Part shown: piece after piece, positions 17,784 through 25,941 of the stretch
Position numbering within the stretch: position 1 is the first letter of the stretch
Layout of the letters: the number at the start of each line of letters is the position of its first letter
Assembly: GCA_019116965.1 (NCBI GenBank)
Contig: DXAT01000068.1
Coordinates: 1 to 44,581, forward strand
From: Candidatus Coprenecus pullistercoris
GTDB lineage: Bacteria; Bacteroidota; Bacteroidia; Bacteroidales; UBA932
Length of the DNA: 44,581 nucleotides
Reading direction: 5' to 3'
The notes under the pieces: model-generated
Seen by the model: the letters and a program-made list of their open reading frames with translations, nothing else
What the model was told of the DNA's origin: nothing
Database searches by the model: none
Made by a program: the position numbers and the translations under genes

Positions 17784-19088
17784 TTATTTCTCTTTTTCCT
17801 GCGCTTCTTCCTGAGACGCAGCCGGCAACTTGCTGACCAGGACCTTGTCTATCCTCGGACCGTCCATATCCACCACTTCGAGACGGAATCCGTTCCAGTC
17901 CACAGACTCGCCGGACTGGGGTATGTGCTCCAGCATCTCGAGAATCAGACCACCGACAGTGTTATAGTCATTGTCCGCCGCAAGATCCTCCAGATCAAAG
18001 TGGGCCAGAAAGTCATAGAACGGACACTGCCCGTCCACCAGCCATCCGCCGCCGTTCTTACGCTCGATGATATCCGGCTCATCCTCCTCGTCGTCTATGG
18101 AGCCCACCAGTCCCTCTAAGATATCCTTATAGGTCACTATTCCCTGACATACCCCGAACTCGTCGCAGACCAAACCGTAGGTCACATGAGCCTTCTTCAT
18201 CTGCTCGAGCACCTTATATACATCGGTATACTCGTGGAAATACTGCACCGGACGGATGATATCATCGAGAGAGAACTTTTCCTTATCCAGCTTGCCGAAC
18301 AGATCCTTGAGATAGACCACTCCCACTATCTCGTCGAGACTGCCGTCTCCGACGGGATATACCTCGAAAAGATTGTCCTGCACCGTGGAGTTGATCTCCT
18401 CACGGGTCATCTCCTTATCTATCCACACTATCTCGTTGCGGCTGGTCATTATCGATTCGATGCTTCTGTCTCCCAAAGAAAACACCCTCTCCACTATATC
18501 CTGCTCCACATCCTGCACCTCTCCGTCCTCCTTGCCTTCGGCCACCATCGACTTTATCTCCTCCTCCGTCACCTTCGCCTCTTTCTCCTCTACATGGAAA
18601 GCCTTGACAAAAAGGGATGTGCTCTTGTCCAGAATCCACACAAACGGAGTAGCTATCCAGGACAGCACCAGCATGGGGCCGGACATCACCTTGGCTATGC
18701 TTTCGGGAGAACCCATTCCCAGACGCTTGGGTACCAGCTCGCCGATAACGATGGTCAGATAGGTGACTATGATGACGATGGTCACCTGCGCCACGGGCTG
18801 AGCAACGCTTTCGGACAGGCCCCAGCCTTCCATGATATCCGCGAACTTGTATGCGATGGAGTCTCCTGAATACAGACCGGTGAGAATACCGATGAGGGTA
18901 ATGCCTATCTGTACCGTCGAGAGAAACTTATTGGGTCTCTCAGTGAGACTGAGAACATTCCGGGCCGTCCTGCTGCCTTTCTTGGCATCCGCAGTCAAAG
19001 ATGATTTCCTTGCACTTATGAGCGCCACTTCGCTCATCGAGAAGAGGCCGTTGAGAAGAATTAAAAGTAGAATTATAAATATTTCCAT
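17784..19088 (-). CDS. CNNM/CorC-type transmembrane protein with CBS domains (hemolysin C family)
   Basis: 434 residues. The N-terminal DUF21/CNNM membrane domain (about 1-180) starts with ILLLILLNGLFSMSEVALIS and includes the conserved IGELVPKRLG. A cytoplasmic CBS pair follows (about 200-335; MTSRNEIVWID, VTYGLVCDEFGVCQGIVTYKDILE), then the CorC/HlyC domain (DYNTVGGLILEML, GFRLEVVDMDGPRIDKV). Homologues transport or regulate magnesium; the hemolysin label is historical. It is the first gene of the eight-gene run, with a -7 element at 19113-19120. The C-terminus is a short Glu/Lys/Gln-rich tail. Confidence 0.9.
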   Translation of the reverse strand: MEIFIILLLILLNGLFSMSEVALISARKSSLTADAKKGSRTARNVLSLTERPNKFLSTVQIGITLIGILTGLYSGDSIAYKFADIMEGWGLSESVAQPVAQVTIVIIVTYLTIVIGELVPKRLGMGSPESIAKVMSGPMLVLSWIATPFVWILDKSTSLFVKAFHVEEKEAKVTEEEIKSMVAEGKEDGEVQDVEQDIVERVFSLGDRSIESIMTSRNEIVWIDKEMTREEINSTVQDNLFEVYPVGDGSLDEIVGVVYLKDLFGKLDKEKFSLDDIIRPVQYFHEYTDVYKVLEQMKKAHVTYGLVCDEFGVCQGIVTYKDILEGLVGSIDDEEDEPDIIERKNGGGWLVDGQCPFYDFLAHFDLEDLAADNDYNTVGGLILEMLEHIPQSGESVDWNGFRLEVVDMDGPRIDKVLVSKLPAASQEEAQEKEK

Positions 19089-19112
19089 TCAACTGTATGT
19101 AGTCAACGAGTG

Positions 19113-19120
19113 CAAATTTA
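19113..19120 (-). promoter_or_regulatory. Bacteroidota -7 promoter element for the CNNM-led operon
   Basis: TAAATTTG on the minus strand, a full TAnnTTTG match, 24 nt before the start at 19088 and inside the 40-bp gap after thymidine kinase. It suggests the eight-gene run has its own promoter in addition to any read-through. No -33 element is apparent. Confidence 0.5.
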
Positions 19121-19128
19121 ATTAAATT

Positions 19129-19707
19129 TCATAATCCGCCATCTTTCTCCATGCATTTATTGAAACAATGCCGGCACAACGGCTCGTAAATATCCTTCTC
19201 CCCGAGCTCGACCAGACGGTCGCTCGAGCTCAGACGGTGCGAGTGCAGGGCAGGATCCCCGCATCTGACGCATATCGCATGAACCTTGTCGACATACTCC
19301 GCCACAGCCATGAGAGCCGGCATGGGACCGAACGGCTTGCCGAGATAGTCCATATCCAGTCCCGCCACTATCACCCTCACGCCTGACGAGGCGAGCTGAC
19401 GGCACACATCCACTATCCCGTCATCGAAGAACTGGGCCTCGTCGATACCCACCACATCCACATCCCCCGAAAGCAGCAGGATGCTCGCAGACGAATCCAC
19501 AGGCGTAGAAATTATCGAAGTGGCATCATGCGACACCACCTCCTCGGCCGAATATCTGGTATCTATCCCGGGCTTGAATATCTCCACCCGCTGATTTGCG
19601 AACTTGGCTCTCTTGAGTCTGCGGATGAGCTCCTCCGTCTTGCCCGAGAACATCGAGCCGCAGATAACCTCAATCCATCCCGGTTTTTTTGCGTATTCTG
19701 AAAACAT
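19129..19707 (-). CDS. tdk: Thymidine kinase (type II)
   Basis: 192 residues from the ATG at 19707. Longer in-frame Mets up to 19758 add residues with no family match and would run through the divergent promoter region. The enzyme phosphorylates thymidine to dTMP with ATP in the salvage pathway. The P-loop [11 protein letters not shown] is near residue 16, the DEAQFF motif is in the centre, and four zinc-binding cysteines are present in CVRC and CRHC near the C-terminus, the layout of tetrameric type II kinases. The conserved lasso region lies between the two cysteine pairs. It is transcribed divergently from rsmI. Confidence 0.93.
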   Translation of the reverse strand: MFSEYAKKPGWIEVICGSMFSGKTEELIRRLKRAKFANQRVEIFKPGIDTRYSAEEVVSHDATSIISTPVDSSASILLLSGDVDVVGIDEAQFFDDGIVDVCRQLASSGVRVIVAGLDMDYLGKPFGPMPALMAVAEYVDKVHAICVRCGDPALHSHRLSSSDRLVELGEKDIYEPLCRHCFNKCMEKDGGL

Positions 19708-19720
19708 TTTCCTATTTTTG
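19688..19720 (+). promoter_or_regulatory. Promoter for rsmI (-33 TTTG and -7 TATTTTTG)
   Basis: TTTG at 19688-19691 and TATTTTTG at 19713-19720 are separated by 21 nt, close to the Bacteroidota -33/-7 layout. The -7 element is 36 nt before the rsmI ATG at 19757. The -33 part lies inside the first codons of divergent tdk. Confidence 0.6.
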
Positions 19721-19725
19721 AACTG

Positions 19726-19733
19726 CAAATTTA
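19726..19733 (-). promoter_or_regulatory. -7 promoter element for tdk
   Basis: TAAATTTG on the minus strand, a full TAnnTTTG match, 18 nt before the tdk start at 19707. It is 5 nt from the oppositely directed rsmI -7 element, so the two promoters share the same DNA and polymerase could probably occupy only one at a time. Confidence 0.55.
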
Positions 19734-19756
19734 ACATTTTAAACCGTACACGCATC

Positions 19757-20467
19757 ATGGCCGGCAGGCTTTATATAGTACCCACTCCGGTAGGCAATCT
19801 GGGAGACATGACTCTCAGGGCATTGGATGTGCTCAAACAGGTGGACCTGATACTGGCGGAGGACACCAGGACCACATCGGTGCTCCTGAAGCACTACGGT
19901 ATCTCAAAGCCGACAGAAGCCCATCACAAGTTCAATGAGCACGCAAGGGTGCGCCCTGTCTGCGAGAAACTGCTCTCGGGCATGGACATAGCCTTAGTAT
20001 CGGACGCCGGCACTCCTGGCATCTCAGACCCAGGATTCATGCTTGCCAGAGAATGCGCGGCTGAGGACATAGAAGTCATCACGCTGCCCGGCCCCACGGC
20101 TTTCGTTCCGGCACTGATAGATTCCGGCCTGCCTGCGGACCGCTTTGCCTTCGAAGGCTTCCTGCCTGTCAAGAAAGGACGGCAGACCAGGCTGACAGAA
20201 CTGGCATCGGAATGCCGGACCATGATATTCTACGAGTCACCCTACCGCCTTGCGAAGACACTGGCGCAGATGTGCGGATTCTTCGGAGAAGGACGCAGGG
20301 CCTCGGTATCAAGGGAGATAAGCAAGGTACACGAGGAGACCCGCAGGGGCACTCTTGCCGAACTGGCCTCGTGGTACACGGACAACCCGCCCAAGGGCGA
20401 GATAGTATTAATAGTAGAAGGGAAAGATTATGTGGGAAGAAGAGAAAAAGAAGAAAGGGAAGACTGA
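19757..20467 (+). CDS. rsmI: 16S rRNA 2'-O-ribose C1402 methyltransferase RsmI
   Basis: 236 residues from the ATG at 19757. Earlier in-frame starts would read through tdk. RsmI uses SAM to methylate the 2'-O of C1402 in 16S rRNA at the decoding site. It belongs to the tetrapyrrole-methylase fold; visible motifs are [20 protein letters not shown] at the start, LAEDTRTT, the SAM loop [11 protein letters not shown] and LPGPTA, then YESPYRL and REISKVHEE. It is somewhat shorter than E. coli RsmI (286), lacking most of the C-terminal extension. Its 3' end overlaps the helix-hairpin-helix gene by 38 bp. Confidence 0.93.
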   Translation: MAGRLYIVPTPVGNLGDMTLRALDVLKQVDLILAEDTRTTSVLLKHYGISKPTEAHHKFNEHARVRPVCEKLLSGMDIALVSDAGTPGISDPGFMLARECAAEDIEVITLPGPTAFVPALIDSGLPADRFAFEGFLPVKKGRQTRLTELASECRTMIFYESPYRLAKTLAQMCGFFGEGRRASVSREISKVHEETRRGTLAELASWYTDNPPKGEIVLIVEGKDYVGRREKEERED

Positions 20468-21185
20468 GCGTCTTTTCTCCAACGGGGTCGTCATACTGGT
20501 GTTTCTGATACTGGCGGCCCAATCAGTAGTTTTCGCAAGATACCTCATCCGGGAGCACAGGCATCCAGGAGCAGTCGCCGCACCCGATACGGCGGCAGTT
20601 CAAAATGCAGGTAGTTACGCCGGCAAAGACACGACAGCGCCACGGACAAGCCCTCCTCCGCAAAAGGCCGGGAGCGGCAACAAAAAGACGGGCAGAACTG
20701 CGGACAGCGGTAACGGCGTGGCGGCAGGAAGTCCTGCGGCAAAGCCTGAGAATCAACGGCTGGAATACGATTACGACGGCTGGAAATGGGACATGGTCGA
20801 GCTCAACTCGGCAGACAGCGCGGCACTGGACGGGCTGCCGGGTATCGGCCCGTACTACGCCAGGCAGATCATCAGATACAGGGAACGGTTAGGCTGCTAT
20901 GCGGACATAAGCCAGCTTCTGGACATCAGGGGCATAGACACCGTTCTTCTCAGACGGCTGGCCGACCGGCTGTATATCGAGCCTTCTTCAGTCAGGCGGC
21001 TCGACCTACGCACCATGTCACTGGACTCGATGTCAGCGCATCCCTATATCGGACCTTACGCCGCCAAAGGCATAGAACGCCTGCGGCACACTGTCCCCGA
21101 CAGTCTTTTCAGTGTTCAGGCCATTTTGGACAACAGAATCATCACCACGGCCCAGGCGCGCCGCCTGTCTCTCTACTGCGATTAG
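20430..21185 (+). CDS. Membrane-anchored helix-hairpin-helix protein (ComEA-like)
   Basis: 251 residues. A charged cytoplasmic start ([10 protein letters not shown]) precedes one membrane span at about 19-38. A low-complexity linker of about 70 residues rich in Ala, Gly, Thr and Lys follows. The C-terminal half holds two helix-hairpin-helix repeats: VELNSADSAALDGLPGIGPY with AGR-like YARQII, and a second one around PYIGPYAAKGIERL. The first matches the ComEA-type DNA-binding HhH. This suggests double-stranded DNA binding on the outer face of the inner membrane, possibly in DNA uptake, but no other competence gene is nearby. It overlaps rsmI by 38 bp and the convergent phosphatase by 4 bp. Confidence 0.82.
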   Translation: MWEEEKKKKGKTERLFSNGVVILVFLILAAQSVVFARYLIREHRHPGAVAAPDTAAVQNAGSYAGKDTTAPRTSPPPQKAGSGNKKTGRTADSGNGVAAGSPAAKPENQRLEYDYDGWKWDMVELNSADSAALDGLPGIGPYYARQIIRYRERLGCYADISQLLDIRGIDTVLLRRLADRLYIEPSSVRRLDLRTMSLDSMSAHPYIGPYAAKGIERLRHTVPDSLFSVQAILDNRIITTAQARRLSLYCD

Positions 21186-22345
21186 GCATAATGTATCTCC
21201 ACCACCTTGCCGATAGCCTTGAGGTTGGCGGCAAGGCGCTCTATCAGTTTTAGTTTCAAGGTAGTGTCTATAGGCAACCCCTCATGGGCCTTATTGACTC
21301 CCTGGCCCACGAAGAATGTAATGTGAGTGGCGTCCTCCAGCAGCATCTGGGCTAAAAGGGAAGCTCCGTCCTGCTTGGTGAACATCTTTGGAGTTAGGTC
21401 ATTGGGAGAGACATATTTTTCGGTCAGCTCCAGCAGACGCCTCAAAGTGATGACTCCCTCGGTAGTCAGGTCTATACCGTCGATATGACCTATCGGCGGA
21501 ATCTCCTTATCCGGGAAATCAAGGCTGGTAGTCACCTTTTTGCCGAGATGCCTGGCGACAATCTGCGAGCTGGTGCCACCGCAGACCACTTTCTTGCCGT
21601 CTCCCTCCAGGAACTTGGCCACATAGTAGTCGTCATTCTCCTTATTGACCGGAGGGCCCACCATAAGGTTGACATGCAGGGCCTCGCGCATCTTCAGGGC
21701 AGCGACAGTGGTGTCATCGCCCGGCTTGTCCATATACAGGTCGTTGCAGGCGGCCGCCAGCAGCCATGCCACACAACGGGCCGACATCTGAGGCTGTATA
21801 TTGCGGTCCATGTGTTCCATAATGTCCTTACGGTCCCAGCCGAAATTAAGCACACGGCCGATTCCGGCATGTATAGTGCCGTCCGACATCACCAGGACGA
21901 TATCCCCGTCGCACAAAGACAGCTCCGAATGATACACTTTCTTTCCCAGAACCTCCATAGGCCTGCGGTCGAAATCCATGCAGCGGCCGTCGTGATAATA
22001 TATCGCCTGCGGATTGTCGAATTCGAAAAGATATCCCTTTCCGGATGCATCGACATGAATAACCGAGAATGTCGAATAGGCGACCCCGCGCACCTTGCAC
22101 ACGGGCAGTGTCTGAATCATGGTCTCGATGCAGTCCTCGATGGGGATATTGTTGGAGACCATGGTACACAGTATCTTGGACGAGAGAGTGGACAGGATGT
22201 TGGCCTTCACGCCGCTGCCCAGACCGTCCGCCAGAACCAGCGTCGTATAACCGTCCACAGTCACGCTCTCCACCTTGTCCCCGCAAAGCTCCTCCCCGAA
22301 CTTATTCAAGGACTCATAACCGTATTCGATAAACAACTCTTTCAT
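21182..22345 (-). CDS. SpoIIE/PP2C-family serine phosphatase linked to sensory hydrogenase
   Basis: 387 residues, no signal peptide. Residues 1-215 are a PP2C/SpoIIE phosphatase domain: metal-binding Asp in LVLADGLGSGVKA, VMSDGTIHAG and the final KPGDDTTVAAL. Residues 216-387 are a separate C-terminal domain (VVCGGTSSQIVARHLG, GIDLTTEGVITLRRLLEL, FFVGQGVNKAHE) that I cannot name. It follows the sensory hydrogenase gene by 13 bp and ends the operon. Phosphatases of this type dephosphorylate partner proteins such as anti-sigma antagonists; none is encoded here. The gene pairing matches phosphatase-linked group C [FeFe]-hydrogenases, so it probably carries out the output of the hydrogenase-derived signal. 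Confidence 0.85.
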   Translation of the reverse strand: MKELFIEYGYESLNKFGEELCGDKVESVTVDGYTTLVLADGLGSGVKANILSTLSSKILCTMVSNNIPIEDCIETMIQTLPVCKVRGVAYSTFSVIHVDASGKGYLFEFDNPQAIYYHDGRCMDFDRRPMEVLGKKVYHSELSLCDGDIVLVMSDGTIHAGIGRVLNFGWDRKDIMEHMDRNIQPQMSARCVAWLLAAACNDLYMDKPGDDTTVAALKMREALHVNLMVGPPVNKENDDYYVAKFLEGDGKKVVCGGTSSQIVARHLGKKVTTSLDFPDKEIPPIGHIDGIDLTTEGVITLRRLLELTEKYVSPNDLTPKMFTKQDGASLLAQMLLEDATHITFFVGQGVNKAHEGLPIDTTLKLKLIERLAANLKAIGKVVEIHYA

Positions 22346-22358
22346 ACACCGCTGATTA

Positions 22359-24110
22359 TTACTTCTCAGACCGCTCCCTCTCCTCTTCCTCCTGCATCAG
22401 GGTCTTCTTCAATTTAAGCAATGCGACCTTGGTCTCGGCCGTAGTCTCTCCCAACAGGGACGCTATCTCCTGCGCCACCCTCATCTGCTTCTTGATAACC
22501 TCATCGGTGGTGGCCAGGGTCTCCATCCGCATCTTGCCCAACTTCTCATTGTAATGAACCTCCTCCGTAATATCCTTGAGAATGCCGAACAGAGCATGAT
22601 TGCCTTTCAGAATGCTTATCGAAATCTCCAGATGACGCTTGGTCTCGGCCACATATATCTTCTTGCGCACATACTGACGCCCCGAGTTCTGGGCTATCAG
22701 GAACTCCGTGGGATTGAAGAAATCTATCGCAGGCAAGCCTTTGAGACTGACCGCCGTAATACCCAACAGCTCCTTGGCCTTGCTGTTGATGTCCACCACA
22801 TTCATCTCACTGTCCAGCACCACTATGCCTTCCGGACTGTTGTGTATAATCTCGTAGGACATGGACTCCGCCCTCTCCCTCATATACGGCAGGCAGATAT
22901 CGATGTCCGCATAGCCGTTGAACACCGCCCAGGCTTTCTCCCGGCATGTAGGATAGCCGCACGAGCCGCAGTTGAGCTCGTCCTCCGGCTTGAACTTTCC
23001 GGTACGCTGAAGAATCTCCGCTATCTGCTCCTCGGTAGGTATCAGGCTCTTACTCTCCATAGGAGGATATACAGCCGAAATATCCACATCGTAGGGACGG
23101 TCTCCGGGCTTCTCCCTCGGAAGAGCCTCGCACTCCTCACGCACATACCGCTTCACATCCACTGCGGCACGCACTCCCTCGCAGTCCTCCACCAGACTGC
23201 AAGGCCCTCCGACACAGGCATTCTTGCACATATTCATCTCCAGGAACACGCCCGTCATCTTCTCTATATTCTCCAAAGCATTGACACAGCCGTCCGGACC
23301 GTCCACAGCCATATAGTCGTATCCTTCCGGACGATGCTCGAACGAATGTATGATACCCCTGCGCACCGGATAGCATTTGCTCTTGTTGGCAGGCGTACCG
23401 TCTGTTATACCGGTGCAGGAATACCTCTCGAACTCCTCCTGAGCATCCGGCAAAGGAAATGTCACTCCCCTCTCCGTCATGAACCGGCGCAGGTCCTCGA
23501 ATGTAAGCACGCCGTCTATCAGGCCGCTCTCCCGGGCCTCTCTCTTCTTGGCTATGCACGGGCCAATGAACACCACCCTGCATCCGGGGAAACGCTTACG
23601 CAGCATCTTGGCATGGGCTATCATGGGGGAATCCACCGGGGCCAGATACTTGAGAGCATAGGGATGATATTCCTGAATCAGACGGCACAGAGCAGGACAG
23701 GCCGAGGTTATGAAATTGGGGAAATTACCTGTGGCAATGCACTTTTCATATTCCTTAGTCACTGCATTGGCTCCCACCGCCGTCTCCTCAGCATATGCGA
23801 AACCGAGCTTGTAAAGCACTGTCTCCATCTGGGAAAAATTCCTCAGACGGAACGAGGATATAAAAGAAGGTGCGACGCTGGCGACCACATTGTCATTGCC
23901 CAGAAGCAGGGCGTCCACCTCGTCCTTCTCACTATGGACGATCTTGGCATTCTGCGGACACACCACAGTGCACCGGCCGCAGAGAATACAGCGTTCCGTG
24001 ATAATCCGGGCCTGATGCTCCTTGACCTCTATGGCCTTGACCGGGCACTCTCTAAGGCATTTATAGCAGTCCTTACAACGAGCCTTCTTGAACTCGAGAT
24101 ATTCTTTCAT
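22359..24110 (-). CDS. hydS: Sensory-type (group C) [FeFe]-hydrogenase homologue with PAS domain
   Basis: 583 residues. Two ferredoxin clusters: Cys12/15/18/22 and Cys41/44/47/51. The H-cluster domain keeps its four cluster cysteines, Cys138 in TSACP, Cys185 in FIGPCIAKK, and Cys295 and Cys299 in CKNACVGGPC. The catalytic TSCCP motif is changed: Ala137 replaces the proton-relay Cys, a known trait of sensory HydS proteins and one that predicts weak turnover. A further [4Fe-4S] motif uses Cys381/384/389/406. A PAS domain follows at about 417-535, then a coiled, charged C-terminus. This domain order is that of group C sensory hydrogenases. Neighbours are a [2Fe-2S] protein and a SpoIIE phosphatase. 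The H-cluster maturases HydEFG are not in the window. Confidence 0.87.
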   Translation of the reverse strand: MKEYLEFKKARCKDCYKCLRECPVKAIEVKEHQARIITERCILCGRCTVVCPQNAKIVHSEKDEVDALLLGNDNVVASVAPSFISSFRLRNFSQMETVLYKLGFAYAEETAVGANAVTKEYEKCIATGNFPNFITSACPALCRLIQEYHPYALKYLAPVDSPMIAHAKMLRKRFPGCRVVFIGPCIAKKREARESGLIDGVLTFEDLRRFMTERGVTFPLPDAQEEFERYSCTGITDGTPANKSKCYPVRRGIIHSFEHRPEGYDYMAVDGPDGCVNALENIEKMTGVFLEMNMCKNACVGGPCSLVEDCEGVRAAVDVKRYVREECEALPREKPGDRPYDVDISAVYPPMESKSLIPTEEQIAEILQRTGKFKPEDELNCGSCGYPTCREKAWAVFNGYADIDICLPYMRERAESMSYEIIHNSPEGIVVLDSEMNVVDINSKAKELLGITAVSLKGLPAIDFFNPTEFLIAQNSGRQYVRKKIYVAETKRHLEISISILKGNHALFGILKDITEEVHYNEKLGKMRMETLATTDEVIKKQMRVAQEIASLLGETTAETKVALLKLKKTLMQEEEERERSEK

Positions 24111-24128
24111 AAGTCAGGTAATTTGTCG

Positions 24129-24416
24129 TTATTGCATTTCGGGAGCAGGAAGGCCCAGCTTAGGGTACACCTCCGTGAGGAACTTCTGCTCCACATTGTC
24201 CTTATTGACTCCCCGGACAAACACATCCTCCGAGCCGTCCAAAGCCTCCTCGGCCCTCATCACCACTCCGTCAGCACACTGGCCGAAGCAGAAACTGGCC
24301 TGAAGCTCCACCAGATCCTCCACATCGTATTTTTTGAGCATGTCCCTCATCCCCTGCACCACATCATAGGAGCCTTTGAGATGACACGAACTGCCTATGC
24401 ATATCTTGACTATCAT
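24129..24416 (-). CDS. Thioredoxin-like [2Fe-2S] ferredoxin
   Basis: 95 residues. Four cysteines have the arrangement of the thioredoxin-like [2Fe-2S] fold found in NuoE and hydrogenase subunits: CIGSSC near the start and CFGQC around residues 43-47. It probably carries electrons to or from the sensory hydrogenase encoded 18 bp downstream. Its ATG overlaps the aminopeptidase P stop (ATGA), so the peptidase and the sensory genes share a transcript. It is shorter than NuoE and lacks the helical N-terminal extension. Confidence 0.85.
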   Translation of the reverse strand: MIVKICIGSSCHLKGSYDVVQGMRDMLKKYDVEDLVELQASFCFGQCADGVVMRAEEALDGSEDVFVRGVNKDNVEQKFLTEVYPKLGLPAPEMQ

Positions 24417-25807
24417 CGCATCGCCTCCACTTCATCAGCCGTAATCGGGAAATACTTGCCGAGCCTGCGGCATCCGTCCGCTGTGATGAGATAGTTACGC
24501 TCCGTCCTCATGCCGCCGAAATCCCTGAACTTCTCTATCTCGTCGTAGTTGAGGAAGTCCTTGAACTTGCCCTGACCACGCCACATGTCTATCAGCTCCG
24601 GAATAAAGTACACACCAGGCTCAATCGTAAGGGTATAACCCTCCTCCAGCGTCCTGGCCAGACGCAGGGACTTCAGTCCGAACTTGGTGCTGCGCGGATG
24701 ACCGTCATAACCCACCCAGGCCTCTCCAAGAGCCTCCATATCGTGGCTGTCGAGACCTATCATGTGGCCCAGGCCGCTCGGGAAGAAAAGCGCATGCGCA
24801 CCCTCATGGACCGCCTCCTGCACATTGCCCTTCATAAGTCCCATAGCCTTCAGGTCTCCGGCGATAATCTCCGCCGCCTTCAGATGAATGTCCACAAAAG
24901 GAATACCCGGACGAAGTGACTCGACCGCTGTCTTGTGAGCATGCAGGACTATGTCGTATATCTGCCTCTGCCGCTCGGTGAAGCGCTTGCCCACCGGCGC
25001 CGTAGTGGAGATATCCCCTGCATAGTGCATCCGGTTCTCCGCTCCTGCGTTGAGAAGGAACACATCTCCGTCCTTGACTGTATTGCCGTACCAGTGATTG
25101 TTAAGCACCTGACCGTTGACAGTGGCGATAGGCGGAAACGCCATTCCGAATCCGCGCCTGAGGGCAATGCCCGTAATCACCGACACTATCTCCATCTCCG
25201 TCATGCCGGGATGCAGCATGCTGAGCATGGCCAGATGCATGTCGGCCGATATGTTGGCCGCATCCTCCATCTGCTCTATCTCCTCCGGGCTCTTGTGGCT
25301 CCTGAGACTTATGACTGCCTTGACAAAAGGTATGGACACCATATCGTCGTGGGCCTGGTCCGGCACTCCGGACAGATTGAACAGCTTGACATAGTGCTCG
25401 GCCCTGTATGCCGGAAGGAAATGGACCATGCGGCCTTTGGATATGGCCTTATGAATCCTGAGCTTGAGCTCATCGGTAGAGTCCGTGCCGTCCACTCCGG
25501 ACATGGCGCAGCGCTCCTTTATCCTGTCCTGCGAGGCACCTTTCCAGATGATGCTGTCAATCGTCAGCTCATCGGAATAGATTTCCGCCTTTCCGTCCTC
25601 CAGGTCTATCAATGCGGCAAGTCCCGGAAAATCCAGGCCGAAGAAATACAGGAAAGTGGAATCCTGACGATAAGGATAAGGATTGGCCGCATAGTTCATA
25701 GCGGACTCGTCGTTGCCGAGGAAAAGCAGAAGACCGGTCTGACGGTTCTTTCTCATCTCTTCCACCAGCGCTGCCCTGCGGGCTATATAAGTCTCTTTTG
25801 AAAACAT
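24413..25807 (-). CDS. Xaa-Pro aminopeptidase (aminopeptidase P, M24B)
   Basis: 464 residues from the ATG at 25807; a longer in-frame start at 25837 lies in the promoter region. The enzyme removes an N-terminal residue that precedes proline. An aminopeptidase P N-terminal domain covers about 1-150 (RQTGLLLFLGNDESAMNYA). The M24 pita-bread domain follows with the dinuclear metal ligands: Asp in LNAGAENRMHYAGDIS, His in FPSGLGHMIGLDSHD, Glu in TIEPGVYF and Glu in MRTERNYLIT. It has no signal peptide, so it is cytoplasmic. It heads the operon that continues into the [2Fe-2S] protein, HydS homologue and phosphatase, with no obvious functional link to them. Confidence 0.92.
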   Translation of the reverse strand: MFSKETYIARRAALVEEMRKNRQTGLLLFLGNDESAMNYAANPYPYRQDSTFLYFFGLDFPGLAALIDLEDGKAEIYSDELTIDSIIWKGASQDRIKERCAMSGVDGTDSTDELKLRIHKAISKGRMVHFLPAYRAEHYVKLFNLSGVPDQAHDDMVSIPFVKAVISLRSHKSPEEIEQMEDAANISADMHLAMLSMLHPGMTEMEIVSVITGIALRRGFGMAFPPIATVNGQVLNNHWYGNTVKDGDVFLLNAGAENRMHYAGDISTTAPVGKRFTERQRQIYDIVLHAHKTAVESLRPGIPFVDIHLKAAEIIAGDLKAMGLMKGNVQEAVHEGAHALFFPSGLGHMIGLDSHDMEALGEAWVGYDGHPRSTKFGLKSLRLARTLEEGYTLTIEPGVYFIPELIDMWRGQGKFKDFLNYDEIEKFRDFGGMRTERNYLITADGCRRLGKYFPITADEVEAMR

Positions 25808-25834
25808 GGCAAAGGTTTTATCAGGTTTAGACCT

Positions 25835-25842
25835 CAAATTTA
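25835..25842 (-). promoter_or_regulatory. -7 promoter element for the aminopeptidase P / sensory hydrogenase operon
   Basis: TAAATTTG on the minus strand, a full TAnnTTTG match, 27 nt before the start at 25807. It supports the shorter start. A CTAAACCT leader sequence follows at about 25823-25830. Confidence 0.5.
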
Positions 25843-25902
25843 TAAAATAAATTAGAATATCCGTCTTTTTCGGGGCGGCTTTTCTGTTTGTACTTTATTC
25901 AT

Positions 25903-25910
25903 TACATTTG
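25903..25910 (+). promoter_or_regulatory. -7 promoter element for the dipeptidyl peptidase IV gene
   Basis: TACATTTG, a full TAnnTTTG match, 31 nt before the ATG at 25942. A TTTG at 25887-25890 is only 12 nt away, too close for a normal -33 element. Confidence 0.5.
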
Positions 25911-25941
25911 CACCTGTATTTTTAAGACTGATATTTTAGAC

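Noticed and set aside
22554-24494. 646-codon open frame opposite the sensory hydrogenase gene
   Set aside because: The His/Leu/Arg-rich product has no motif, while the opposite strand carries clear iron-sulfur and PAS motifs.
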